A DNA stretch of 64,000 nt from Tilletiaria anomala UBC 951 (lineage: Eukaryota; Basidiomycota; Exobasidiomycetes; Georgefischeriales; Tilletiariaceae), in assembly GCF_000711695.1 (NCBI RefSeq), contig NW_013547005.1:124001-188000 (forward strand). Direction: 5' to 3'. The notes under the pieces are model-generated. The model was not told where the DNA came from. It ran no database searches and saw nothing but the letters and a program-made list of their open reading frames with translations. A program made the translations under genes and the position numbers. This document shows, piece by piece, positions 1-10,134 of this stretch (positions are counted from its first letter, which is position 1; every line of letters starts with the position of its first letter).

Positions 1-456
1 GCGGGGCACTATCCAGTACTCAGTACTGTACTCAAGTACATCATTGACGTGCAGCTCATCCACCCAGCGGCTGGCAGGTTGAATCGGCTGACCGCCCACT
101 AACTGGGCCCTAGCGCTGTCCGGATGGTGGTGAATTTGTCGCATATCTATCAGCCCGAAACGCTTGGAAGGGCGATGAGGAGAGGAAAGAGGAAAAAGAT
201 GACGGCTAACTGGAGGAGCCTCTTCCATTGAACATCAAGGGTGGCCCAGAAAGCGAACACCCTAACTTTCGACACGTCACGTGACATTCTTTCACCCTCG
301 AGCAGACAGGAAGAGACGGCAGACCCTCTCAAGTCTCCGCGCTTGCAATTTTGTTGCAAATAGGAGCACTGCTCCATGAACAATCCGCATGAAAAGCACG
401 AGAAAAATAAAAAATGGTCGATGCCTGAGAAGGCGACATGCGGAAACAAAAGGTGC
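1..456. other. left-edge intergenic stretch, no gene recognised
   Basis: I see no convincing coding region here. Bases 15-40 carry a short cluster of AGTACT-type repeats, including the 8-bp palindrome CAGTACTG. The open frames that cross this stretch are short and have no recognisable product; one minus-strand frame (150-512) overlaps the tRNA gene to the right and is therefore spurious. The stretch is probably flanking sequence between the tRNA gene and a gene outside the window. Confidence 0.5.
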
Positions 457-462
457 AAAAAA
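457..462 (-). terminator. RNA polymerase III terminator of the tRNA-Gly gene
   Basis: A run of six A on the plus strand (T6 on the transcribed minus strand), followed by a second short T run at 464-466, begins about 10 nt past the 3' end of the tRNA. This is the usual oligo-T Pol III stop signal at the usual distance. Confidence 0.75.
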
Positions 463-471
463 GAAAGGATG

Positions 472-555
472 TGCGTCGTCCGGGACTCGAACCCGAATCT
501 GCTGCTGTTCACATGCTTGGAAGGCAGCTATCTTAAACCCTTGGACGAACGACGC
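472..555 (-). tRNA. tRNA-Gly(UCC) with an 11-nt anticodon-loop intron
   Basis: The reverse strand folds as a tRNA. The acceptor arm GCGTCGT pairs with ACGACGC, followed by discriminator A (position 472). The T arm reads TCGGG-TTCGAGT-CCCGG with one T-G pair. The anticodon stem GCTGC/GCAGC encloses CTTCCAA, giving anticodon UCC at 519-521. Between loop positions 37 and 38 sits an 11-nt insert (507-517), exactly where nuclear tRNA introns lie. Removing it leaves a normal 73-nt tRNA that closely matches fungal tRNA-Gly. The D stem has one C-A mismatch. The tRNA decodes GGA/GGG glycine codons, and the intron would be removed by the tRNA splicing endonuclease. A T-run terminator lies just downstream. 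Confidence 0.93.
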
Positions 556-771
556 CGTTCTGCTAAGGAACTTGTTGAAAGACCACTATATTTGTACATC
601 TAGTATTGTCGCTACTGTTTCTAGGCCATGACCCGCCTCACTATATTGCTCTTTGAAGAGACAACTTTCTTGTCCCTCTTCTGATCAATCGCATTTGTAC
701 GCGCGAAGTATCCCGTTATCACATCCCAAACTCACGCGTGTTTACTGGCGGTCGGAAGCCTGCAGCTCGCC

Positions 772-2916
772 ATGACCCTTCAGCTGCGTAGCGGTTGTGG
801 TGCGTGCGAGCATGTTGGGTATGTCGCTCAGCGCCGAGTTTTGAATCACCTTGCTGCTTGGCGGGCACCATCGTACCTCCGTCTTCGCCTTCCTTCCAGC
901 GTCGAGCTTTCAGCCAAGCAGTATGAACCACGACGAGATGTCCAGACGGATGCTGCGCCTCGACCGCCGCTGTTTGAACTTCGCGCATCAGGTAGCACGG
1001 CACGAGTATCGCATTGCATCTCAAGCTCAAGTGGTCATGTTTCGCCAAAGACATCACACTTGCCCGCGCCGCTCAAGGAGCCATGGATTGTGCACGATGC
1101 TGGCGAAAGCGAATGCTGGGCGATAATCGGGCCGGCAATCGAAGCAGGAGGGGAGACAAAAGCGGCGCTGATCCGATTCCTCCTCGGTCGGCATTCGCCC
1201 ACGCAGCATCCGCATCTGACCACTTCGCATCCTTTCTTGAGCACCAGCAATCGCTCCGCCTCGCAGGCGATGCAGCATGTCACTTTCTCCACGCGCATTG
1301 CCTCGTGTACTTCAGCAGGAGCCGGCGCGGGCAACTTCGTCGACTTCAGCGCGCGATATGGCGCGATCCGTACCGTGGACAAAGTCACGCTGTACGAGAG
1401 CTTGTTGGAGCAGCTCGGCGTATTTACAGGCAACATTGCAGCCATGAAGCTGCTACCTGATCCGCTCGCGCCAGGTGCCGAAGCCGATACCAAAGTCGAG
1501 GGTATTGAAGGCGCCGACGCAGCTGAGTTGGGGCGCTTCAAGTGGAGCTCTGAGCAAGCGAGACGGAAGGGCATCGCCGCGGCCCAGCACGCAGACGCGG
1601 TAGTGCGGAGTTCGGCCAAACTGCTCAATCTCGATGGCGAGCTGCTGCATTGCCCTCTGATCGCGCTTTCGAACGGACAGACGCGCCGCGCTCGCATTTT
1701 AGCGACCCTGCTGGCCGGAGGCGAATGCATCATCATGGAGGAGCCGTACACCGGTCTGGATCCGCCCACACGTGCCAAGGTCTCGAAGCTGCTGGCCGAG
1801 CTGCATGCTAAGCGCGCACCACGGGTCATAATGGTGTTGCGGGAGCAGGACAGCTTGCCGAACTTCGTCACACATGTTCTGCGCATCGACGACGCAGGTG
1901 AGGTCGTCTCGATGGGCCGGCTCAGCGGCAGTTCCGAGAGAGACAGCAGCAGCAGCGTGTCTGGTGTGCATGCTGCATTTGGCGCGAATGCGCCTGGAGG
2001 GTATGATGTGGTTGTTGCCAATGCCAAAAGAGGGATCGGCCAAGGAGACATGCAGGCTGCTGCCGTCGTTGAGTTGTCCGGTGTGACGATTGCATACAAG
2101 GGCAAGAAGGTCTTGTCGGATGTCAGCATGCGCATAGCGCCTGGTAGCCGGACGGTGCTTGTCGGCGACAACGGCTCGGGCAAGACGACGCTATTGTCGC
2201 TCCTGCTCGGCGATCACCCGCTGTCGTACGCACTGCCCGCCGAGCAACTGCGTCTTTTCGGTGCCGCGCGGCGCGACCGCAGCAACTCGACGGTGCATCT
2301 ACATGCCAAAGTGGGGCACTTCAGCCCAGAGCTGTTCAACGCTTTCCCGAGAAGACCTCTCGAGCTTGCAGGCCTCAGTGTGGGCGAGGCGGTCGCGAGC
2401 GGGTTCGAGAACATCTTTACAAGACGCAGCTACTCTGGCGAGCAGATGAGCCGCGTACACGCTCTGCTGGCGCACTTTGCTGACCTGTTGCGAATCAATG
2501 CGAAGTCCTCGGTCGCTAGTTCTAGCGCTGGCGGAACATCAGGCAACGCTGACAACGTCGCACTGCTCGCAACGCAGCCGTTCATGAACCTCACCGCGGG
2601 CTCTCAGGCGGTCGTGCTGTTCCTGCGCGCACTCGTTCATGCGCCACAACTGCTTATCCTCGACGAGCCGTTCCAGGGCATGGACCGGCGACAGGTGCAG
2701 CGTGTGCGGCGCTTCATTGACTCGGCGGGGAGCACGCAAGACGGCTGGGAAGGTGATGTCTTTGTCACAGGCTCGAACGAGCAGGGGCGGGAGGCGGATC
2801 GCAAAGCGCGACAGGGGATGGCGGTCGTCGTCGTTAGCCACTATGAAGAGGAATGGCCGAGTACGTGCGGCAAGCTGCTGCGCCTGCAGGAGGGCGTTGT
2901 CTCAGAATCAATATGA
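772..2916 (+). CDS. double ABC-type ATPase, YDR061W/ModF-PhrA-like
   Basis: A 714-residue uninterrupted protein with two ABC nucleotide-binding domains and no membrane segments. It resembles the family of yeast YDR061W and bacterial ModF (photorepair-like) ATPases; the biological role of the family is poorly known. Domain 1 has signature LSNGQ (residues 299-303) and Walker B CIIMEEP (about 318-324). Its Walker A is degenerate: the region GPAIEAGGETKAAL has no clean GxxxxGK[ST] spacing. Domain 2 has a perfect Walker A, GDNGSGKTT (465-473, catalytic-site Lys471), a weak signature LTAGSQ, Walker B LLILDEP and a switch histidine in VVSHYEEE. The two domains therefore look asymmetric, perhaps with only one fully competent ATP site. 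The first roughly 100 residues are not recognisably conserved; they could be a targeting region, or the start could lie further in. Confidence 0.85.
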   Translation: MTLQLRSGCGACEHVGYVAQRRVLNHLAAWRAPSYLRLRLPSSVELSAKQYEPRRDVQTDAAPRPPLFELRASGSTARVSHCISSSSGHVSPKTSHLPAPLKEPWIVHDAGESECWAIIGPAIEAGGETKAALIRFLLGRHSPTQHPHLTTSHPFLSTSNRSASQAMQHVTFSTRIASCTSAGAGAGNFVDFSARYGAIRTVDKVTLYESLLEQLGVFTGNIAAMKLLPDPLAPGAEADTKVEGIEGADAAELGRFKWSSEQARRKGIAAAQHADAVVRSSAKLLNLDGELLHCPLIALSNGQTRRARILATLLAGGECIIMEEPYTGLDPPTRAKVSKLLAELHAKRAPRVIMVLREQDSLPNFVTHVLRIDDAGEVVSMGRLSGSSERDSSSSVSGVHAAFGANAPGGYDVVVANAKRGIGQGDMQAAAVVELSGVTIAYKGKKVLSDVSMRIAPGSRTVLVGDNGSGKTTLLSLLLGDHPLSYALPAEQLRLFGAARRDRSNSTVHLHAKVGHFSPELFNAFPRRPLELAGLSVGEAVASGFENIFTRRSYSGEQMSRVHALLAHFADLLRINAKSSVASSSAGGTSGNADNVALLATQPFMNLTAGSQAVVLFLRALVHAPQLLILDEPFQGMDRRQVQRVRRFIDSAGSTQDGWEGDVFVTGSNEQGREADRKARQGMAVVVVSHYEEEWPSTCGKLLRLQEGVVSESI

Positions 2917-3938
2917 ACATTCAAAACTCAGCATTCTAATTCGAGCGCTGTGCACTGTGCATGCATTCTTGTTTCGGATCCTCAGTAGACATCCTCTGCT
3001 TCTTCGTCTGCCTGCCTCCTTCTTGGCTGCCTCCTTCTTGGTAGCATAAAAGATGAGCCAGCTCGCTTGAGACCCAGACATGCTTATACCGTTCAAGCAT
3101 GGCTGAACTGTCGGGTAGAAGTTCAGTCTGCAACTTCAAAGATGGTTATCCATGCCCCATGCACGAAAGGGAGGATGAATTTAACACCACATTCTGAAGG
3201 TTACCATCGACAAAGCGGTCATGGTCAGGTGTTTGTTGGTGCTACCACGTCCCAGGTGCATTGCCGCGCCCCCATCATGCTCCCACATTCGGCAGAGGGG
3301 ATTCGTCTCAAACCCTCTCTGGCTGCCACAATGAGGAGCAGGATCGGCCGGTACGCTACCTGCACTCAATCGACAACTTTGCGTGCCGAATGAACATCGC
3401 TGCTCGCCATGCTGTAGATTAGAGCGAGTTGTGGTGGTGGAAGATAATGCACCCGGAGCTCGGAACCCGGGATTGCTGTTGGCGCACGAGCCATGCTGAT
3501 GACTTTGTGCCACAGCGACTGTCTCACTCTAATCGTCACACTCCACAATTCTTATTGGGGACACAGCGAGCAGCGAAGGTCGCTTTCCCCATTAGGCTTT
3601 TGATTGGAGCTGATTATTGAGTAGTGGACACCGCTGTGGCCTTCTTCTTTCCTGCAAGCATTAACCACGCTTCCATCGTACCCCATCCATCACCCGCGAG
3701 ACACCGATCCTCGTCAACGTTGTTCTTTGCCGTCCGATCGACCGACAAGCACCCTCCGGACAATCGAAAACCCACAGGACCCAGGTCAGGCGTACGCGAG
3801 TCAAGCTCCAGTAAGTCGTGTGAGCCAACGAACGGCTCGCCACCCACCTACAGGCACTGACGAATGCTTTGCATTGTCATCCGCACCCTGTGGTCGTACT
3901 GAACAGCCACGAACTCATCTCATCTCTCGCGAGGCACC
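2917..3938. other. intergenic stretch with the GLC3 leader
   Basis: About 1 kb between two plus-strand genes. Frames here are short and look random in composition. The right part (about 3600-3938) probably holds the promoter and 5' leader of the branching-enzyme gene; an ATTGG (inverted CCAAT) lies near 3603. A plus-strand frame starting at 3727 overlaps the GLC3 start out of frame and is not credible as a gene. No repeat or RNA gene was seen. Confidence 0.45.
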
Positions 3939-6398
3939 ATGTCCAACGGAAGCGCCCAGAATGGCGCGACATCCGCTTCCGCTCAGCCGTCTGTCGACTC
4001 CCGCTCCGCCAAGGACGGCACCCGCGTCGTTGGCCTTGACCCTTGGCTTGAGCCATTCGCACCCGCCCTGCGCAGCCGCTACGCCTCGTACCTCAAATGG
4101 GTCGACACGATCAACAGAACCGAGGGTGGCATCGAGAAGTTTGCGCAAGGGTACAAGCAATACGGCCTGCAGGTGGATCCGAAGACACAGGCAGTCACCT
4201 ATCGAGAGTGGGCAGCCGGCGCGGTGCAGGCAAGCTTGATTGGCGATTTTAACGGGTGGGACCACGAGAAGAATCCTATGAAGAGGAATGAATTTGGCAT
4301 GTGGGAGTGCTTAGTGCCGCCCAAGGAAGGTGGCGTATGTGCCATCCCGCATAACAGCAAAGTCAAGATCAGCATGACCACACCTTCTGGCGAGCGAATC
4401 GACCGTCTGCCGGCATGGATCAAGTGAGGTCACTCTCCACTGATATCCGCCGAAGTCCTACGATCATGCTGACTTCCTACCACATTTTCTCCGTTCCAGC
4501 CGCGTCGTACAAGACCTGTCCGTATCACCATTGTACGACGCTGTATTCTGGAATCCACCCGCGTCGCAACGGTACACACCCAAGCATCCACGACCGCCCA
4601 AGCCTCAGGGAATCAAGATCTACGAAGCGCACGTTGGTATCGCCACACCCGAGCAGCGCGTCGGGACATATACCGAATTCACACGCAACGTGCTGCCGCG
4701 CATCAAGGAGCTCGGCTACAATGCCATTCAGCTGATGGCCATCCAGGAGCACGCGTATTATGCTTCCTTTGGCTACCAGGTCACAAGCTTCTTTGCGCCC
4801 AGCAGTCGGTATGGCACACCCGACGAGCTCAAGGAGCTCATCGACACGGCACACGGCATGGGCATCACTGTGTTGCTCGATATTGTCCACTCGCACGCGT
4901 GCAAGAATGTGCTTGACGGCCTCAACATGTTCGACGGTACCGATCACCTCTACTTCCACGAGGGCGGCAAGGGACGGCATGACCTATGGGACTCGAGGCT
5001 ATTCAATTACGGTCATCATGAGGTCCTGCGCTTTTTGTTGAGCAACTGCAGGTATTGGCTCGACGAGTTTGGGTTCGACGGGTTCAGGTTCGACGGCGTC
5101 ACGAGTATGCTTTATGTGTAAGTTGCGCAGCGCAGGAGGAGAAAGAAAGGAAGGGGGGGGTACGCTTTCCCTCAATGTGGTCCTCCCAGCACTCGCGAGC
5201 ATCTGGTTGACTGACTGGCCGACTGCGTTACAGCCACCATGGAATTGGCACAGGCTTCTCGGGCGGGTACCACGAGTACTTTGGCGACCAGGTGGACAAC
5301 GAGGCTGTCAACTACCTGCAGCTCGCCAACGACCTCATTCACAGGCTTTATCCGCAGACCGCCATCACAATCGCCGAGGACGTGAGCGGCATGCCGGCGC
5401 TCTGCCGCCCCGTCGCCGAGGGTGGCGTCGGCTTCGACTATCGCCTGAGCATGGCTGTTCCTGACATGTGGATCAAACTACTCAAGGAGAAACGCGATGA
5501 GGATTGGGACTTTGGCAATATCTGCTTCACGCTCACAAATCGCAGACACCTCGAAAATAGCATTGCGTACGCCGAGTCGCACGACCAAGCGCTCGTTGGC
5601 GATAAGGTGGGTAGTGTATTCTGCTTTTACCTCAAAAATGTTGGCATACTGTCTGACGCATGCCACTGCATTTGCTCCGCGCAGACAATTGCGTTCTGGC
5701 TGATGGACAAGGAGATGTACACGAACATGTCCGACATGACGGACCGTACGCCAATCATCGATCGCGGTCTGGCGCTGCACAAGATGATACGCTTCCTCAC
5801 TCACGCCCTTGGCGGCGAAGGGTACCTCAACTTTATCGGCAACGAGTTTGGCCACCCCGAGTGGCTTGATTTCCCGCGCGAAGGAAACAGCAATAGCTTC
5901 TTGCACGCCAGGCGGCAGTTTAACCTTGTGGATGATAAGCTGCTGAGGTACAAGTACTTGTACGATTGGGATGGCGCGATGAACCAGCTCGAAGCGCAGT
6001 ACAAGTGGCTCAGCGCTCCACAGGCGTACATTTCGTGAGTCGCTCGAGCACCAAATTCCTTTTTTAAGATCGGAGCGCCGGACTGATGCATGTCGGGTCG
6101 TGTCCTGCCGATTTGAAGCCTTAAACACGAAAGCGACCGCGTCATCGTCTTTGAGCGCGGCAATCTGCTCTTCATCTTCAACTTCCACGCCACCAACTCG
6201 TACACCGATTACCGTATCGGCACGGCCTGGCCCGGCGAGTACTCAATCGCGCTCGACAGCGACGAGGCACGCTTTGGTGGGCACGCGCGCGTCGACCACT
6301 CGACGAAGTTCTTCTCCTCACCGATGGAGTGGAACGGCCGCCCGAACTTCTTGCAGGTCTACTTGCCCACGCGAACCGCGATCGTCTTGAAGCATTGA
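3939..6398 (+). CDS. GLC3: 1,4-alpha-glucan (glycogen) branching enzyme
   Basis: This enzyme transfers oligoglucan chains to make alpha-1,6 branches in glycogen. Five exons: 3939-4423, 4500-5117, 5234-5606, 5685-6034, 6119-6398. They give an exactly closed 701-residue frame, the normal family length. The N-terminal CBM48 region includes [13 protein letters not shown]. The GH13 catalytic domain follows, with the nucleophile Asp360 in GFRFDGV, acid/base Glu416 in ITIAEDVSG and the transition-state Asp485 in AESHDQ. The stretch around [17 protein letters not shown] is diagnostic of eukaryotic branching enzymes. The C-terminal beta domain ends [10 protein letters not shown]. The introns are 76, 116, 78 and 84 nt, all GT-AG, and two have CTGAC branch sites. 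The start was chosen as the first ATG in frame with the conserved N-terminus. The 3' neighbour PRP6 converges, with 248 bp between stops. Confidence 0.97.
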
Positions 6399-6646
6399 GC
6401 GACGACAGACGGGCAAGTGTGGGCCTGATGCCAAGGCCAACCAAGACGACATTAGAAGATGAGAATGATGATGGCTTTTATGACGACACAAATTCACGAC
6501 CACATGAAAAACGGACTCCGCATTCCGCCACACGGACGGAGGATGCCTACGGATGCTACTTGCAATGTGTACGCATCTCTTGTATTGCCATACAGCACAA
6601 CATAATCTCCACGCTGTTTTTGATGCAGGAAGAAAGTGGCTACTGG

Positions 6647-9448
6647 CTAGCTCACGAGCTGCAGTCTGCTCGCAACGATGGCAAGCACCTGTGCGGTGCT
6701 GCGATGCACATCTGGATCTTTGAGTGCAATCTGCCATTCGTCTCCGTGCCTTGGCTCCGCATTGACGCAGCGCCTGAGCACCACGGCTCGCATCTCGTCC
6801 GTCCCATGCTGCTGCTCGAACTTGTACCACCACGCCCATCCGTCGCCCCAGTCCGGGTCCGCCTGCGCCACCTTCTCGAACCACGCGCGCGCCTTCTCGA
6901 GCAGCCGCTCGTTCCAGAACAGCCGCGCGACGGACGATACCACCTGCGGGTGGTTCTCGGAGCGGCGCAGCGCGTCCGCCGACGCGGTGCGTCGCTTCGG
7001 CTTCGGCTCGTACCAGATCGCCTGCGTCGCCAGCAAGCCCGAGCGCGGACACTCTTGCAGGCCGCGCGCGAGCATCGTCTTCGCTTGTGCTTGTGACCCT
7101 GCGCGCTCCTCGACCGCCACACTCTCCGCCCACAGCCGCTCGTTCTTCGGGTTGGCCAGCCTCGCCTTTTCGAGCAGTGCACGCGCACGGATCGCCAGGC
7201 TCGCCTGCTCCTCCAGCCGCGAGGACAGGATCCACAGCGCAACGGACTGGGGACAATCCTTGACGGCTCGCGCGTACGCCGATCGCGCCGCGCGGATGTT
7301 CTCCCCCTCCTTGGCTGGTCGCACCACGAGCAGGAGCTGGCCATGCATCATATGCAGCTTCTCATGCTTCGGATACTTGGTCAATGCTTCTTCGACAAGT
7401 GCCAGTGCCGACTCCTTGCGTCCCTCTGCCCGCTCGAAGGCCGCGCTCTTCATCCACACGCGCGCTGAGCCGACTTCCTGGCGCGCGCGCTGCAGCAAGA
7501 GCCCCGCAGCCTCCTTGTCTCCATTCTCGGCTTCGAGCTTGGCAGCGGCGAGAGAGATCTCCTCAGAGCCCATGTTCTTGTCGAAAGCGCGTGCGAGAAC
7601 CGCACGTGCGCCGTCGAGGTCATCGGCAAGTCTGCGTTCCTTGGCGTACATGAGCCACAGCGCTTCGTCGTTCGGACAGTTGGTGACGGACTTCTCCAGC
7701 ATGTCTTCCATCGTCTCGCGTGTGCCGTGCTTCTTTTCGATTTCCGCCGCTTGCCGCCATATGCTGGGCTCGTATGGATAGATGGCGAGCGTATGGGAGA
7801 AAATGGTCCGCGCGACTTCGATGTTGCCCTTCTCGACTGCCGCCTGTGCATCTTCCACCCAGACTGTCTGCCTGTCTTCCTCATCAACATCCAGTGCGAT
7901 GGTGGCCTTGATGATTGCGGCACTGGTTAGCGGACCACCTTCCCGCTCGACCTTCTCCGCCTCCCTGAACCACTGCTCTCGATTTAGCACGGCGCCATTG
8001 CGCTGCAGGATGGCGACTGCGCGCGCCATGATCGATTCCAGATCCTTTTCTGGCCGCCCTTGCTCCTCCATCAGCCGTAGCGCAGCGATCCAGATCTCAT
8101 GCGAAGTTGGGATCGTCTTTCGTGCTCGATTCAGCACCGCTTCCGCTTCTTTCGGCACACAGAGTCGAGCGAGTGCAAGCCACAGCTCAACGCTTGTAGG
8201 AACGGCTTCAACAGCCCCCGAGAGCAGAACACGCGCATCTTCTGGATTTTCTTCGAGGTTGACCAGCTCCTTCCAGAGTTTGACAGAATTCGGAATGTAC
8301 TCAAGGGACTTGCGCAGCACACGTTTCTTGCTCTCCGCATCGTTTTCCAGATGGACTGCCGCTTGCCAGATTTTGACGCTCTGACTCAGGTGCTGCACGG
8401 CTCTGGCCAGGATGACTTTTGCGTTGTCTCGCGTGTTAAGCCGGGCGGCCTCAATCCAGACCTCCTCACTCTTAGGGCATTGCTCGCAGCCTTGCGCGAT
8501 CACCTTTCTCGCGATTGCCATTTTACCCGCGTACTCTTCCAGACGAGCAGCGGCAATCCACCCTGGCGCGTGCTTCGGATTGGTCTTGATGACACTGTCC
8601 ATCAGGCTGCGAGCCTTTTTGATATCACCGATCTCGGCAGAAGTCCGTGTGACGACCGAAGAGAGTTCTGTAAGGTAGCCTTTGGGATCGATGCTGCTAG
8701 CTGCTCCGTCGGCTGCTGATTTGTTGCTAGAGGATGCCTCGTCTAGCTTGTGAGAAAAGATCTTGTTTCTCGCTTCACCAATCTCGGTCAGCGACGTCAC
8801 TGCTCCTGAGTCGACGCCTGCCAAAGAAGATGCTTCTCCATCAGACGCAGAGATACTCGTGTCCATTGCACCACGGTCTCTGTTGCTCAGCAGGACAGAG
8901 TCGGGTACGACATAATCAGACGTATTTCGGGATTCTCGTTTGGCCATGGCTTTCCGTCGTTTTCCTGTGAGGTTGCTGGCCTCCGGTAAATCGGCCCATT
9001 CTTCCTCGGTGACGTTGCTGAGTCCACGTTTGAGATCGGCAAATTGTGCTTGGATCTTTGGTCGTTCTTCTCTATATCGCGCCAGCTCTTCTTTCTCCCG
9101 TGCTTCTCGTTGTTTGCGCCGTCGCTCTTCCATCTGCTTGTCGACTCGATCCCAAATCGCGTCCGCTTCCTCATCATCCTTCTCATAGACGCTCCCAGCG
9201 AAAAGGCCCGTCTCGCTTTCCGGATCCTGGAACTGCTCATCGTCCACTCCACCATCCCCTTCGTCTGGTATGTCACCACGTTTGGCCTTCGCAGCCGCAA
9301 TTGTCTCGGCGGAGGGTCCTTCACGCGCCGGACCAATGTCGGACCGAGTGGTGAACCCGGACGCTCCACGACCCAGACCAGCAACATACCCGGGCGGGGC
9401 TTCCATCGATAGGAAGGCGAGTTTATTGACATTGTGCTGTGCCGTCAT
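6647..9448 (-). CDS. PRP6: pre-mRNA splicing factor Prp6, U4/U6.U5 tri-snRNP component
   Basis: A 933-residue protein from one uninterrupted frame. It begins with the PRP1_N domain (SMEAPPGYVAGLGRGASGF near residue 13 and an acidic/charged segment to about 190). From about residue 250 to the end it is an array of HAT/TPR helical repeats, for example repeated forms of ARAVLARA, IWxxAAxLE and LWLAxARL. Prp6 bridges U5 and U4/U6 snRNPs in the tri-snRNP in the nucleus. I chose the ATG at 9448 (MTAQHNVNKLAF) because the conserved family sequence starts right after it; the same frame extends upstream to an ATG at 9691, but that extension lacks conservation features. Length and architecture are normal for the family. 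It is transcribed divergently from the KAR5 homologue. Confidence 0.95.
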   Translation of the reverse strand: MTAQHNVNKLAFLSMEAPPGYVAGLGRGASGFTTRSDIGPAREGPSAETIAAAKAKRGDIPDEGDGGVDDEQFQDPESETGLFAGSVYEKDDEEADAIWDRVDKQMEERRRKQREAREKEELARYREERPKIQAQFADLKRGLSNVTEEEWADLPEASNLTGKRRKAMAKRESRNTSDYVVPDSVLLSNRDRGAMDTSISASDGEASSLAGVDSGAVTSLTEIGEARNKIFSHKLDEASSSNKSAADGAASSIDPKGYLTELSSVVTRTSAEIGDIKKARSLMDSVIKTNPKHAPGWIAAARLEEYAGKMAIARKVIAQGCEQCPKSEEVWIEAARLNTRDNAKVILARAVQHLSQSVKIWQAAVHLENDAESKKRVLRKSLEYIPNSVKLWKELVNLEENPEDARVLLSGAVEAVPTSVELWLALARLCVPKEAEAVLNRARKTIPTSHEIWIAALRLMEEQGRPEKDLESIMARAVAILQRNGAVLNREQWFREAEKVEREGGPLTSAAIIKATIALDVDEEDRQTVWVEDAQAAVEKGNIEVARTIFSHTLAIYPYEPSIWRQAAEIEKKHGTRETMEDMLEKSVTNCPNDEALWLMYAKERRLADDLDGARAVLARAFDKNMGSEEISLAAAKLEAENGDKEAAGLLLQRARQEVGSARVWMKSAAFERAEGRKESALALVEEALTKYPKHEKLHMMHGQLLLVVRPAKEGENIRAARSAYARAVKDCPQSVALWILSSRLEEQASLAIRARALLEKARLANPKNERLWAESVAVEERAGSQAQAKTMLARGLQECPRSGLLATQAIWYEPKPKRRTASADALRRSENHPQVVSSVARLFWNERLLEKARAWFEKVAQADPDWGDGWAWWYKFEQQHGTDEMRAVVLRRCVNAEPRHGDEWQIALKDPDVHRSTAQVLAIVASRLQLVS

Positions 9449-10134
9449 CTTGACTGCAATTTGCGGCGGCGGCGCCTCTATGGAGGGCTCGCAAGCAAAG
9501 CACCAGCAGCCGTCCACGGGCACGCTTCTTTCAAGCTGCAGTGGGGCCCCTTCGGGGTAAATGGATGGACGCACTGCGCACGAAAAAGGCCCATCTGTGG
9601 TGGTATGAAAAGACACCCCTTCAAACCATGTCACCATATGTAATGCTAGAATGGCGGGACCACACGAGAGGCGAAACGCAAAGGGTAGCACCAGGTGTTA
9701 CCAAAGTTACATAAGCAACGCTTTTCGACTCTACTTCAGGTCGCCCCTCGATTCCTCATCTCAGTTGTGAAGAACCTAGCTTCTGCTTTCCCACCTGCTT
9801 GTTGTTCTGTCATATGTGCAATACAGCTGTGGAGGACGACGCCCGACTCGTGTTCGTCACCGTTGCTTGGTCAGCTGAGCACAACGTTAAGCCCTTTAGC
9901 ATGACTTCACCCAACCACCCACCGTGGGGTCGCACTTTAGCCGCTGCAATTGAGACCATCCGTCCTTAAGGGCCCCAGGCGCTGATGAGGAGCATGCGAC
10001 ATATTTTGCCCATCGGTTCCTAAAGATTTCGGAACCTTCAGTCGCACGCTTCTCATCTGTTTTAGGGTGCAAGACGAAGGTCTTGAGAGGCTTTCAATGC
10101 GAGGTTGCGCACCCTTCCCTGATGACACCCGTCA
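9449..10134. other. divergent promoter region between PRP6 and KAR5
   Basis: A 686-bp gap between two start codons facing away from each other. It must hold both promoters. I recognise no repeat, RNA gene or coding exon. Short open frames here (for example 9695-9904) have no recognisable content. Confidence 0.5.

Noticed and set aside
150-512. 120-residue minus-strand open frame at the left edge
   Set aside because: It runs through the T arm and anticodon loop of the tRNA-Gly gene on the same strand and has no recognisable content.
1035-2183. 382-residue open frame antisense to the ABC ATPase gene
   Set aside because: It is the complement of strongly conserved ABC motifs; composition (Ser/Arg/Pro-rich) is typical of a shadow frame in GC-rich DNA.
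3067-3393. 108-residue plus-strand frame between the ABC gene and GLC3
   Set aside because: No domain, no conserved look and no splice partner.
6678-7781. 367-residue plus-strand frame opposite PRP6
   Set aside because: Shadow of the HAT-repeat coding strand; Ser/Ala/Arg-rich with no motif.
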